Positions 1 through 11,525 of a stretch of DNA of 64,000 nucleotides are shown one piece after another. The DNA lies in NCBI GenBank assembly GCA_027596035.1, contig JADGJA010000021.1, positions 1 to 64,000 of the forward strand, given 5' to 3'. The notes below the pieces were generated by a model. It did not search any database and was not told the origin of the DNA. It saw only the letters and a program-made list of their open reading frames with translations. Each line of letters opens with the position of its first letter. Position 1 is the first letter of the stretch. The translations under genes and the position numbers were made by a program. The DNA comes from Thoreauomyces humboldtii. Its lineage: Eukaryota; Chytridiomycota; Chytridiomycetes; Spizellomycetales; Powellomycetaceae.

Positions 1-485
1 GGATTGGGAGGGTAAGGGAGGGTTTGCCGCATTTGGGAGAGGGGACCACGTCAGCCATCCTCAATCATCAACCATCGCCGCCTGCACCATCCAATCGCCA
101 ATCGCCGAAACCCCAAACACAAAAGTCACACACGGATCCCTACACGTACACGACATCCGAAAGTACACAAAAGTACGCACACACACACATGAACATCAAC
201 TCAGTTGCGGTCATATGTAGACGGCCCGTTTCCTCAATTATGATACCATCAAGTTGCGAGAACAACGAGTAGCAGGGGAAATGTGACAGGCAGGCAGGCA
301 GGCGTGTTGCTATTGAACGCCCTCCTTGAAGAAGGGGTGGAGAAGATTTATCATACAAAGCGGAATGCAAAAGAAGGGGAAGCATAGGGGAGGGAAGTGG
401 TTTTGAAAAAAACCGCAGTACCGCATGAAAAGGGAGAAGAGTAAGGATGACGGGAGGTGAAGGATGGTGTGGAATGCAAAAGCGT
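1..485. other. Left edge, 3' flank of H2A, no gene seen
   Basis: No supported gene. The stretch holds the downstream flank of the H2A gene, which is transcribed leftwards. It includes a short CA-rich run near 178-190 and a GGCA tetranucleotide run near 286-302. The open frames here are short, overlap each other on both strands and resemble no family I know. Confidence 0.5.
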
Positions 486-1005
486 CTACTGGGACTCTTG
501 GGTTCCCTTTCCGCCCTTGGTGACCTTCTTGGGCAGAAGGATGGTGTGGATGTTGGGAAGAACACCTCCCTGCGCGATGGTCACGTTGCCGAGGAGCTTG
601 TTCAGCTCCTCGTCGTTGCGGATCGCAAGCTGCAGGTGACGGGGGATGATTCGCGTCTTCTTGTTGTCGCGAGCAGCGTTGCCAGCAAGTTCGAGGATTT
701 CGGCACCAAGGTACTCGAGGACAGCAGCGAGATACACAGGGGCACCTGGTCGAAAGAAAAAAAGGGAACAAGAGACAAGACGGAAAAAGGTTCAGCCAGT
801 GTGTCCCGGCCGTGGCTTCAACATGGCTTCAACATGGTGGGTGAAGAACTTTCTTACCGGCACCAACACGTTGAGCGTAGTTTCCTTTGCGGAGCAAACG
901 GTGAATACGTCCGACGGGGAACTGCAGACCTGCCTTGGAGGAACGGGACTTTCCAGCCTTGATGGGGGTCTTGTCTCCGCCAGACTTTCCTTTGCCGCCA
1001 GCCAT
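486..1005 (-). CDS. Histone H2A
   Basis: Core nucleosome histone H2A, 135 residues from two exons: 1005-858 and 745-486, joined across a 112-nt GTAAG..CAG intron that splits a glycine codon in the loop [11 protein letters not shown]. The histone fold is clear: [18 protein letters not shown] at the start of the fold, then [20 protein letters not shown], the [20 protein letters not shown] segment of the acidic patch, and the docking tail. Start ATG at 1005 gives [10 protein letters not shown]. It is divergently paired with H2B at 1442, the usual arrangement for co-expressed fungal H2A-H2B. The C-terminus ends KGTQESQ followed by TAG, so the SQ is present but not the usual acidic plus hydrophobic pair after it. 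A cryptic 3' intron could hide a few more residues, but I see no convincing acceptor that restores SQE. Confidence 0.95.
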
Positions 1006-1441
1006 TTTTGTTGATGTGTAAAGGGAGTGTGAGGTGTGGGTGTTGTTGGGGTGTTTGAGGAGGAGGAGGACGAGAGGAGAAGTGAGCGGCTGTCGTAGGC
1101 AGAGTTTGGAGAGGAAGGGGAAGCAAGAGGCCGGGGGGAACGCGAAGAGGTCGGCTCCTTTTATACTCCCGCACCCTCCTGTCCGACAGAGGAGCAGTCG
1201 TGTCCGAAAGCGACCGAGGGTGCGGTAGCCAATGGGGGCAGCCCATCTCCCGATCGGGGAGACTAATGGACTGGCTGCGCCTCCGTCCGTCCCACTGCGC
1301 GTGGGGCCGCGGGTATAAAAGGCTGGAGGTCGCTCGCATTCCCCCCTCGGCTTTCCTTCCCCCTTCGTCTGGCTCCCAGTACACAGCACATACTCGCTTC
1401 GACTTCTCCACACAGCTCACTCAACACACACACACACCACA
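1006..1441. promoter_or_regulatory. Divergent H2A-H2B promoter
   Basis: 436-bp shared promoter. It has a TATA box for each gene: TATAAAA on the plus strand at 1314-1320, about 120 bp before the H2B ATG, and the same word on the minus strand at 1159-1165, about 150 bp before the H2A ATG. Between them lie a CCAAT word at 1229-1233 and a near-perfect inverted repeat around 1245-1262 centred on CGATCG. The mirror-like layout fits co-regulated, S-phase histone expression. Factor binding is inferred. Confidence 0.75.
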
Positions 1442-1935
1442 ATGGCACCCAAGGAATCCCCCGCTGTTCCCTCTTCGTCTGCCGCTGCCACCGGAGGCAA
1501 GAAGGTACACGACAATTAATCGTTCTCAACTTATTTTGACCTCGTCACTCACATCTTTATGTTGTTATTTGAATTGCTAAGCCCGCTGGCAAGGCTCCCG
1601 CTAAGTCTACCACTGAGAAGAAGGAAGGAGCAAAGAAGGGTCGCAAAACCATCCGTCGCGAGACCTACTCCACCTACATCTACAAGGTCCTCAAGCAGGT
1701 CCACCCTGACACTGGTATCTCCAACAAGGCCATGTCCATCATGAACTCGTTCGTCAACGACATCTTCGAACGCATCGCCGGTGAGGCGTCCAAGCTTGCG
1801 TCCTACAACAAGCGTTCCACCATCTCCTCCCGCGAAATTCAAACCGCCGTCCGCCTTATCCTTCCCGGAGAACTTGCCAAGCACGCTGTTTCCGAGGGCA
1901 CCAAGGCTGTTACCAAGTACCAGTCCAGCAAGTAG
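1442..1935 (+). CDS. Histone H2B
   Basis: Core nucleosome histone H2B, 138 residues from two exons, 1442-1504 and 1582-1935, separated by a 77-nt intron that falls in the lysine-rich N-terminal tail between GGKK and PAGKAP. The fold is nearly invariant: [60 protein letters not shown] and the C-terminal helix ending [17 protein letters not shown]. The lysine in AVTKYQSS is the conserved monoubiquitination site that in yeast links to H3K4 and H3K79 methylation. The ATG sits in a good context and gives MAPKES. It is expressed divergently from H2A. Confidence 0.97.
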
Positions 1936-2269
1936 AGTTCACTGCATCTCTACTTCAGCCAATCTCCACCTTCCCTCCTCTCCATTCCCCGCAGCCCGAG
2001 CATTCCCCTCAACCACTTAGCCCCGTTTTTTTCAAAACGCTCCTTCGCTCTTTGAAGCAATAACAATGTGTAAATACGAAGCCAACTGTTCTCTCCACTG
2101 TTTCTGCCTGCCGCTGCCCCTGGAATCAGGAAGCAGTTGTCTGAATGTCGAAATGCTTTGGCTAGCGATAGACTTGTGTCGACGACGATATGGTCTTAAT
2201 AACTCCGAAGGTGCTCCCACTATAAAAAAATCAACAACACTATCAAAATCACCAGTGTAGTTAGGATGG
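1936..2269. other. Intergenic, 3' flank of H2B and RdRP pseudogene
   Basis: Convergent gap between H2B and the RdRP pseudogene. I see only an A-run (TATAAAAAAATC near 2221) and no gene or clear RNA. Confidence 0.5.
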
Positions 2270-5200
2270 CTACGCCAGGTTTCCGGCTGACTCTTTGCAA
2301 ACACTTGCAAGCGCGTCCGCCACGATCCAAGGAATCGATCGACAGATGTTCCCCGCGGACGCTGATTGTTGCGAAAGGTATGCCACAGCGAAACAGGCGG
2401 AAGCTCTTCTTTTCGTGCGGTTGCCACGGGTGAGAATGTCGGGTTCCTTCCCGCAGTCAAGGATCTCGGCCCTAACCTGACGCACCAGTGCATTGACGTC
2501 GAAAGCCTTTCTTTTTTTTCGCAGTCGCCATGCCCGCGAGAAGACGCCCGTCAGGAGCTCAGCACGGGTCCGAACGTTGTACCGTCGTTGAATCCTCGAC
2601 AGTTGAGCCGTGTAGTAAGCCCCTAAATCCGCCATATCTGCGAGCTCTGCCTCGTGGTCGTACGTGTCAGGAATGAAACGGCGGAGGTTGGCAAGGCAGG
2701 AGGGGGAGCTGGCTCGGAATCTGTCGAGTCGTCGATTGCACGGAAGAGCTTTCCAAGGACCTTGTCCGACTTGTAGGAAGGTTTGTTGTGCTTGTCCATA
2801 AAATCTGGGTACTTCCTGGGGCTAAGCTCTCGAGGAAAATCGGCTGGTATTCCAGACTTGTTGAAGTCGACTGCGATCGAGTTCTTTGAGGCTAGCTCGC
2901 GGCATTGATAGGAATCCGGCCCCTCCAAATCTGCCCACGCGAGGTGAGAATTGGCGATCTGACCGAGGCGATCGTTTCGTAAGAAATCGATAAAGAAACT
3001 TGTAATGTCCTGAGCGGTCACGGGGGTGGCCTGGGTTTTTGGGCGTCACTGACGCATAGTCTTCAGGTTCTCGGTTGGCCGAACGTGGCACAAGTTCCGG
3101 GTGAAAGTAGACGGCATACAGATCACCGTCAAGGTCGGATCCCGCCAGCATCGAAGGAATTGGTCGATCCCCTGTCCCGGGAAAAACGATGCAGTTGCGT
3201 AGATGCGAAAGAGCCGGAACATTGCGGTTGCAGGCGAGGGTCATCACATCTCCAGGGACGAGTGCTGGAAACTTGAGGACGACACATGAACCATGCCGTG
3301 CGTGAAGCTCGTTGGAGAGGTGGATAGAAGACCTCATTGGGAGCTCTGCGGTTGAAAATACAAAATGGGATGAGAAGCCGACACTAACGACCGAGCTGGG
3401 GTGAAGGACATACAGTTGCAAGCTCTCGTCCAAAACGCCATAGAGGGTAAAGGCTGTCCCGCGACCATCCATGTCCGGAACGGGAATACGAGCTTTGGTT
3501 TTCATTTCGAGAAGCCGCCCTTTTCGAACAGTATTGACAAGTGCTCTCAGCATCGGATCAGCGAGAAAGGGGAATCCGGCGGCCTGGAGCTTTGCAAGAA
3601 TGAAAGGGAGCAGATAGCCACTTCGCAATCCGTAAGGCTCGCTGGTATCGTCTCCTGAGCTGAAACCAGAGAAGTTCGTAGGAGAATATGAGGAGGTACC
3701 GAAATACTGATAGATGGAGTCGACAGCCGCTAGCTCAGATTCAAGCATGCAATCGAGTTCTTCGACGGCACGACGTTGAAAGCGCAGGAAGACTTCCTGC
3801 GGAATCCCTCTGACAAGGGATAGAAGGGTGATGGCTTGATGGTTCAGGAAAGCTGGGAGGAGCCGCCTTGAGGTACCTGCTATCTCTAGCTCGTCTGATA
3901 GGTGATCAAACTTCACTTGCGAAGGCCGAAGTAAGATTTTGCGTTCTCCCGCGATGGCCGGATCGACAACGAGAATCCCCTTTGCTCCTCCGTAGCGGAT
4001 TTGGAAAACGGATGGAGGATCGGAGTGCGATCCACTGTAGGCTTCCCAGATCCGTTCAGCAACCTCCGGATATTCTTCCCACTCCATCGCTGAAAGTGTA
4101 CTCGAAGTTGGTCGTGGGATCCACTCTGCTGATATCAGGAATCATTTTGTGAGCAACTCGAATGGTCAAGACAGTGCTGCTCAGGGCTTGTCCCATTCGA
4201 GCCGCATACTTCGCGACCGTTCTGATCCCGGAAAGATCTCCTAATGAGCTCCGCACCTGGTCGCAGCTCGGTACGCCCGCTTCCCCTGCGCTTCCGTCGG
4301 CGAAAAACCAGCAGCTATGCTGTCGAAGCTGGGACGAGGAGAATGCCAAGAAGCGAAAAGTTCTGCCGCCGATAACGAACCCTTCGTCCAGAACGTGTTT
4401 GAAACGAGTCAGAACTGCTTCCATTGCTCTATCGTATCCGATGTGGATGCTATCCATGTTGTCTTCGGCGAAGTCGACACGTAAAAATCGATCCAACAAA
4501 TGCGAATATTAGCGCAGGATTCGATTGGCTATCTCCGGAAAGGGTCCTGCTTAGCGATGGCCCAGAGGAGATATAATCAGTTGCCGGATCCAGACGGTTT
4601 CATTTGTCGCTCTAATAACTCTTCCCGCTGCACGACCGTCAGGTTGTTGCGCGAAGACCGTGAGAGATGCCATGGTAGCAGAAAGCGAAAGCGGTTCAAC
4701 CCTTTCGGCGTCCGTTGACATATCATTGTCCATCGTACCGTTGTCCTGGTCGGAGGTAAATTCGTTGAGCCGCAATGATTCCAATCGCTCCAGAGTGGAA
4801 ATGACCGCTGATGCCCCTCGTGTTTTCAGTTCACGTAGGAGGAAGTTCTGAAAGGGCTCGCTACATGCAGTTTCGATGTCGAGCACACCACGACTGTAAA
4901 GTCTGTCGAGCATGAAAAGCACGTCCCAAGGGAAGCAACTTGGGAAAATAGGTCCTACGCTCCAGCTACGAATGAAAGCAGTCATCAGTCTCCCAAATGC
5001 TGACTCATCTACAAGGGATGCGTCTTCACCTTCCTGTCTGCGCAACACGTTCTACAATCACGCCTACAGCAGGGTCAAGCTCCTTAATCGTAACAGTCTC
5101 AACCTTGAAGTCACGAATGCTCTTTGCAAAGATCTGGATGAGTCTCGTGATGTCGGCCCCAGCCGTCAGTCTTAGGGAATGGGTGAGATATCGCCCAAAA

Positions 5201-5987
5201 AGACCTTTGGACACAAGAGTCAGCTGTCTAAAAAGTTTCGGGACGTCCGTCAGCTCTCAAGCGCACCTTCCGATCCGCGCACGTTTGCGGTGAAATCGGT
5301 CAACCGCGAATAATCGCGGCAGTCGTTTGCTTCCCACCGACTTCTGCCCTTCTCAACGTTAACTGAGTTCCTGGCAAGCAGACGTCCTGGATGGCAGGTT
5401 AATGACTTCGCTTGGCGGGGAACACAAAGAAGAATGACGGTACCAGGATGTCGTAACCGCAAGTAGACCGTCTTAGTATTTGCAGCGACTCGAATAGCCA
5501 TAATGTCGTTGAAGTGCAGCGAAAAGCGCTCTTGCCCGGCCGGTAGGCTATCGAAAACGTCGGAACTCGGTTGTGATGTCGGTCGATAAAATTGGATCCC
5601 GATCGTCTTGTCTTCAGGGCAAACAACGAGTACGATGCTGCTACACAGAGAGGATATCGAAGCATCGCAGCGAAAGTCGTCGAACTGATCGGGATTCGAA
5701 AACCATGTGCCCAGCGTCCAGTCCTGAGTGTCGAACCTAAGCTCAGGGACTGCTTCAGCCTTCTCGAGCTCGGTTCCGGGGCAGATGCGGGTCCACAAAG
5801 TACGGCCACCGAGGGTTAAACGGGAAGCAACGATTGTATGTGCCATGCTTTTCGAGACGGTCACCCATGCAACCCCACGAACGTGCTCCCGTAAGTGAAC
5901 GGTCGACCGGCTAACGAGTCCTTCTAAAAGGGTCCTGATTTCATCGTCTCGAGCGCTGAACGGGATGTTTCCGATCTTGACCTTCAT
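2270..5987 (-). pseudogene. Decayed cellular RNA-dependent RNA polymerase (RNA-silencing type)
   Basis: Remnant of a cellular (QDE-1/RDR family) RdRP that would make double-stranded RNA for RNA silencing. In order on the minus strand there are: an RRM-like N-terminus from 5987 (MKVKIGNIPFSARDDEIRT), a linker, FLRVDFAEDN (near 4475), FSDGVGRIS (near 4075), PSVFQIRYGGAKG (near 3990), the catalytic loop GSDLDGDL (3122-3136) with its three aspartates, the downstream block DITSFFIDFLRNDRLGQI, and a C-terminal SIPWIVADALAS near 2310. Two in-frame TAA codons, 4551-4553 and 4509-4511, interrupt the conserved stretch GPFPEIANRILR..YSHLLDRFLRV with no GT donor nearby to splice them out. The frame slips by one right after FSDGVGRIS (about 4068-4076), again with no intron that spares the motif. 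Further frame changes near 5240, 5048, 3035 and 2640-2710 could be introns or indels. It is therefore most likely non-functional. Sequencing error could explain single indels but hardly all of this. Confidence 0.85.
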
Positions 5988-6445
5988 GGTACGGGCTTGT
6001 GAGCAAATGACTTCTCTATTCGCAATAGTGCGAAAAGAAACAGTCTCGGGGAGAAGGCGAGAACGCCGAGAACGCCGAGAAGTGCCGAAAAGGTGGGCTC
6101 CGCAGTCGCACATACAAATCAGGACAAGCAATCGTCAGGGATTCAGACTCCGCTTTAGCGGTCTGCAGACCTCGCCATGGAGGCATTCGCTCTTCCACCC
6201 AGGTCCTGATTTGATCGTTTCGCTTCACTTGCTGTAGAATTTTGGCCAGATTTGAGGTTAGTGCAAAACAGATCCAGACCAATCATCGAAAACAGAAGAT
6301 GTATGGAACAATGATATCATAAAATATAATGTAAATGATGCGTCAGGGCAGCCGAATCCTTGGATATGGGGAAGGAAAGGTGGGGAGATGGGCAAGGAGA
6401 GGTCGAACCCCCAACAAACGTCCACGCTACGGAGTACCCTCCAGG
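5988..6445. other. Gap between RdRP remnant and SCAP
   Basis: The RdRP frame stays open upstream of 5987 to about 6131, so its true 5' end is uncertain. The rest is the 3' flank of SCAP, with an AT-rich patch at 6310-6335 that could serve in its 3' end formation. No other gene is supported. Confidence 0.45.
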
Positions 6446-9400
6446 CTAGTGAAACTTTTCTTTGTAGATGTAACGAACCCAACCTTCATTCAGGGTGCTG
6501 GCCAGGTGGTTGTCGTCACCGCCTTCGGGAGTTCTAGCCACTCCCGAAAGTACAAAGCGGATGAGTTTAACTGAGTTTCCGAAAGCGACGGCTATGCCGT
6601 CCGGCGAGGAGTCCATGAATCGAACATGCAGCACCGGCGTCTGCTGGTGCTCGTCAAAAGGGAGCTCTGTTGCGAGCTCACGCTCGGCTGTATCGTCTGT
6701 TTCACTGGATAAGGAGCTAGTCCGAGCGCTGCTCTCGTACGAAGAACTCGAATCGTCGCTACTGGAGTCGGTAGCGCTCTCGATATGGGCAATGGCTATG
6801 TCAGGCACCTGCTTTCCATAGGCGGGGGGAACAACGGCTTCAGATTTGACGGAAGTGTCTAGAGACACTGAGTGGGATATATGGTTGTGGCTGTCGTCCT
6901 GGGTTTGCGGATGTGGGGCGTGGGGCGTGGTATAGTCGGGTGCGTCACTGGAGCGACGACTTGAGCTTGCCTCGGAGGCTCCAGACGGGCGTCGCAGGTT
7001 GGAGGAGTCTGAGTAAACATCCGTCGACCTTGCCGACACAGAAAGCGCCCCATCAGACGCCGCCAGAGACAGTCGCCTTTGATGACTAGCTCTTCGTCGT
7101 ACTGCGTCAGCTCCGGTAACGTGGTCGCTGAGTGATGCGTCGCTGGGTCGGCAGCGAGTTGAGGAGCAGTCATCGTCCCTTAGGTTAGAACTTAAGCCAC
7201 GAAACTCATCCTTGCCTAGCACAATCGTACGAGTACGGGTCGACGAATGCGCGGCACAAAACAGGTCCAGAGCCCAAAGCTCCCAGACCCAATCCGTTGT
7301 AGCATTTGAGCGACGGTCTTTCGGGATCCACCAACGAATGAATTGCTCCCGAATGGTAGCTGGGAAAGAATTATCTCGCGTGCCGATACTCCTCGGCCTT
7401 GGGACGGTACGTACGCCCGTTATTATTGATCCCTCGACGCTGATGGTGCTGCAACCGGGCTGTTTGATACATCTGATATGGTGAAGGTGAAGGGAGCGGG
7501 AAGCACCCATGTTGTTCCCTTGCAGTTCTTGCAGAGGTTCACGATTGTTTACAGGAGCCAGGGACGGAACCCTAGGCACAATCGACTCCCGACTGACAAA
7601 ACTGTCTCGTCGGGTAGTATTGTTGCGTAGAGTTGGAGAGGGGGCGCTGAGGCTTCGGTTACGGTTGACCAGCTGCGGGGCCTGTATATCCAAATTTTCC
7701 ATAGTCGACGACAGATCCCATATATGGACGCGTTCGTCCAAGCCGGCGCTACATAAAAAGTACCTCGATGAATCGAGACAGCGCTCCGCAGATATCAGGA
7801 AAAGCTTGGTTACAGCTCCCACATGGCCGCGTCCCGTTGCAGAGCTCGTCGTGAAGCCGCCGCTACGCAAAATCTTTGCCAGTGGCTTTTGAGTATCCGC
7901 ATCCCATAGGATGATTTCCCCGTTCGAACAGCCTGTTGCCAGCAATCTGGAAACTGGGTCGCAGGCAAGGGCAGTCACCGCACCCACGTGACCAAAGTAA
8001 GTGTGAGAGATTGACCACTCGACTCGATTCTGATGACCGCGAGAAGCTTCCCAGGCACAAGTGCTTCCGTCGTCCGACGTAGAGTACAGGGTTCCGCGCT
8101 GATCGAGGTACAGCTCGCGTATTGGTCCCTCGTGTCTACGGAGCACTGACGAGACGACCGCTGCCAAAGGAACCTGGGTACAGGTACCGGGTAATACCAT
8201 AGCCCGGATTGAACCGTCTGTCGCACCAGCAAAAAGAAAGAGTTCGCCTTCTGCTCGGCCAAAGGATAACCGCGTGATAATCGTTTGCTGAAATGATTTT
8301 CGATAGATGATTGCAGACTTGTGATCATCCCAGATTTCAACTGAACCAGTGTTGGTGCCCAATGCGATCCATAGTTCACCGCTTTCAAAAATATGTAGCG
8401 CGAGGTGCACAACATGTGATGCATGGTCACGCTTTCGGCGACGCACGGTTCGCAATGTGAACTTTTGGACAGGATCGACATATCGTACATTTGTTCGATC
8501 TTCACCACTCTCAATCCATGCAACGACGCCGTGAGCGCACCGCACACTATCCACGTCTGACCAAGTTTGGGCGGGCAGAGAAATAACATCTTCGAATTGG
8601 GGTAGTGCCGCGGATACATCTGACAGTGCGATGTGATCTTCTCGTACGCGCCCGCGCGCTCCGATCCTTCTTAGCAAGTAGTTTTTGGTGCTTATAAGCG
8701 CTAAGAGCAAGCTGCTGAATTGTACGCTCAAAAGCACGCAAGCTAAAAGCACAGCCACGACTGTAACCGTGAAAATTGCTGGATGTCGATCCTTCATGAA
8801 CCGCCGGGAACCTGATGACGATGGCTTCGCTGCTGGAGATTTCCAGCGTCCCCTTTGGGTGTAGTGCGATATCCGCTTGGGAAGATTTGAGTCAGACCCA
8901 ACGCCTCCCTGACCAGCCATGTCAAAAACGATGAAGGTAGGCTGTCGGATCTCGACATATTTCGCCGTCTTGTCAGGGTCAACGACATGCCAAAAGGCAT
9001 CAGCTGTCGCGCACATGGAATTATGGCAAGAGGCACCGTTCCAAACGGATCGCACCGGAAGGACGCCGTCAGACGTGACTTGAGCAGTTGGAGTCGGTTG
9101 CTGTTCAACAGGCCATACCGCCTTTGACGATCCAGAGAGACCAAATCCCAAAAGAACGACCAAGACAAGTATGATCAAATAGCTTCCCCAATGAGGTCGA
9201 ACGCCGGGGGCAGGCGGCAGCTTCCAATCGACGGGGCTGGAGTCGGGCGGTCGGGAGTAAGACGGTGGAACAGGGCCCGCTTGGCTACTGTTCAAGGTAC
9301 CTTGGATTTTTCTTAGCTTGTGCAGATCAGAGAGTTCCAGTCTTCGGATGTCTATGGAAAGGATAGTCACGAAAAATGTGATTTGCATGAAGTAATCCAT

Positions 9401-11030
9401 AACAATAGAAACTGCAGCGAATAAACAGAACTCCTGAACAAAGTTTTAGGATATGGTAAGATACATCTGGCGACCCAACCCACACCTTACCTGCAGAGCA
9501 GGAATGCTCGTAGCCGATGCAATTATCAGAAGACACATTTCTCCACCAAGGGAAAGCGTCATGGACGCTCCCACCTTGCTTAGACCCAACCCGACGCGTT
9601 CCTTTACTGGTAGGTCAAGCGAAGTCATCACTACGGCGTTGGTAAGCACGGAAATGTTCTCCACGCCCACAACAATAATCAAGAAAGGGAAAGCTTCCCT
9701 AACCGGAACGTGTGAGTTTTTAAAAGTAAGCCACCATCTCAGCACCAGATTTCGAAAGCTCACCATGGCACGAGCGACGTTTGTACTCCGAGGATGGAAC
9801 ACAGACCCACAGACATGATTAGGCCGGAGAAAACGGTCACCACTGCTCCAAAGCCCAGGGCGAATTTTGATTTCACGAGATCAACCTTGCCGAGCACCAA
9901 AGATATGTACAAGAACACAATCAGATACATAACACTGAGAACCAGGGATTCTCCAGTCAACATGGAGGATGATCGTCCAAACTGTAAAGAAAAATCCAAA
10001 ATTAAACTGAGTTCATGGGTTAACTTCTCAGAACGCCTTCATAGAACCGACCTCGTAGTAAAGGAGTTTCGGATGGCCGTCGGCTCTCCAAGCATCTGGC
10101 ATCGGTAGACCAGCACTCTCAAGGGATCCATTTTGATATCTGCTCGGCACGAGCACGTTGTCCCATAGCCTATCCCAGATATCTGATATAGTATCTTCAA
10201 ATCCATCGTCCAGATTTCGCTCGATGAGGAAGTAGGTGATCATCAGCGACTGTGCTCCTGTGAGGGCTCCAGTCGAAGAGTCGAAGTGCATCCCGCCCAC
10301 AACAGATTGCAGAGGAATAGGGATGCCCAGCGTAGAAAGAACACTGGCATTCGACAGTGTTGCTAGGTAGTTCTGATCTTCATGGAGCTTCGCTGAGTCT
10401 GAAGCCCAATACTCCAGCGGAGAATGAACGAGGCAGTCGTTGCTTCCATGTGGCTTGTAGCATATGTCAGAAAGTCGGTATTTTCGAGCGACAGGTTGTC
10501 CGTCGAGAGCATTTGGCTCTCCGAACTGCGCCACACTCCGTGCGATCTCTCTCTGCAGGTCAAGGGCGTACACTAGTACGTTTTTTTCCAAAGCTCCACG
10601 ATCAGCACTGCTCTCCAAATGGATGTTTGTCATGTTGACAACTATCTGCTCAAGCCGTAGAAAGGGCTCTTTCCCGTATTTTTCGTGCACGCGTCCATGG
10701 TGCACTGCGTGGGAAGATGTAGTCTCCCAGAAAAGTATCGGTTCTGGTACTGGCGGCTGAGTCCAATTTCCGTAGATTTGATGAACGATCGGTGAGGACA
10801 AGAAGAAAAGCATGACGAAGGAAAAGAACAAAGCTATGTACGGATGCGATGCGCAAAACAAGCCATGTCGATAGAAAGCGCCCGATGACAGTTCACCCAA
10901 AGCTTTTGCCTTGCGATCTATCAACAAAGAGAGTGCAGTTCACTTGATTAAAATGCCAAGTCAATGACGATATAAGAGATGAGAACATACCCCAGGCACT
11001 GGGTCGCAAGAGGGCTCGTAATTGGTTCAT
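6446..11030 (-). CDS. SCAP: SCAP, sterol-sensing SREBP escort protein
   Basis: SREBP cleavage-activating protein, the ER membrane sterol sensor that escorts SREBP to the Golgi. Five exons (11030-10991, 10917-10052, 9981-9764, 9698-9491, 9433-6446) give 1439 residues, somewhat longer than animal SCAP. TM1 lies near residues 35-55 (IALFFSFVMLFFLSSPIV), followed by a luminal loop. The sterol-sensing domain spans roughly residues 300-470, with VDLVKSKFALGFGAVVTVFS, MSVGLCSILG, VVGVENISVLTNAV and DYFMQITFFVTILSIDIRRL. Directly after it is LELSDL, the counterpart of the MELADL COPII-sorting signal of animal SCAP. Two more membrane segments follow, then WD repeats (GHVGAVTALACDPVSRLLAT, SCSNGEIILWD and others). 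A serine/threonine-rich, low-complexity insert is embedded before the last repeat. The MIC60 gene lies divergently upstream. Confidence 0.93.
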
Positions 11031-11525
11031 GATGCCTCACGGTGGCATGACCGCGCAGGTAGCAGTGCTAGTCGCGATAAAACGAAGAAAGCCCTCCGAA
11101 CGAGGTCGAGGAGCCTAGCAGCTTATAATTACTGCAGTCAGGAAAGATCCAGCCCGCGGCCGATGGGGTTTGACTTTTTGGCGAGAGTTGAAGGTGCTCC
11201 TTGCTCGGGTTGCTGGGTACGTAAAGAGGACAGGCCAAGTGCTCTCGTGCGCTGAACACAAGGAACGATATATGTATAACCACTCAGATCCCGTGCCGAA
11301 GACCTGAGATGCTGCTTGAACTTCCTTCGAGATATGTTATGTGGAGCACAGACACAAGTGGTTTGCTTGTCGATGCATGCAAGGTACCGGTAGGTTCGAG
11401 GTAGGAAGAATTGGAGAGTCAGTACGTTTTCGGATCGATCCTCTGCTGGCACCGTTACCATTTTGCCCCATCCTTCCTCGAATTCTCCCACGAACAGCAA
11501 CAGCCCGAGCAGAGTACATAGTAGA
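11031..11525. promoter_or_regulatory. Divergent SCAP-MIC60 intergenic promoter region
   Basis: 495-bp region between the SCAP and MIC60 start codons. It contains the 8-bp palindrome TACCGGTA at 11385-11392, which also occurs upstream of POP4 and upstream of NAA30/AKTIP. No TATA box is obvious. Promoter activity is inferred from gene orientation only. Confidence 0.5.

Noticed and set aside
140..771. Overlapping frames downstream of H2A as an extra gene
   Set aside because: They read antisense or out-of-frame through the H2A exon and contain no recognisable domain.
4500..4560. TAA/TAG reassigned as sense codons (alternative genetic code) to explain the in-frame stops
   Set aside because: Intact genes here end in TAA, TAG and TGA at the conserved C-termini, and the stops cluster only in genes that also carry frameshifts or deletions.
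2640..5250. Ultra-short (15-40 nt) introns as the cause of all RdRP frame changes
   Set aside because: GT..AG pairs that short occur by chance near any site. One would delete the invariant VGRIS, and none removes the two TAA codons. The confident introns in this window are 46-112 nt.
2270..5987. RdRP as an integrated RNA virus
   Set aside because: The DLDGD loop and the FSDGVGRIS and IRYGGAKG blocks belong to the cellular two-barrel RdRP family of RNA silencing, not to viral palm polymerases.
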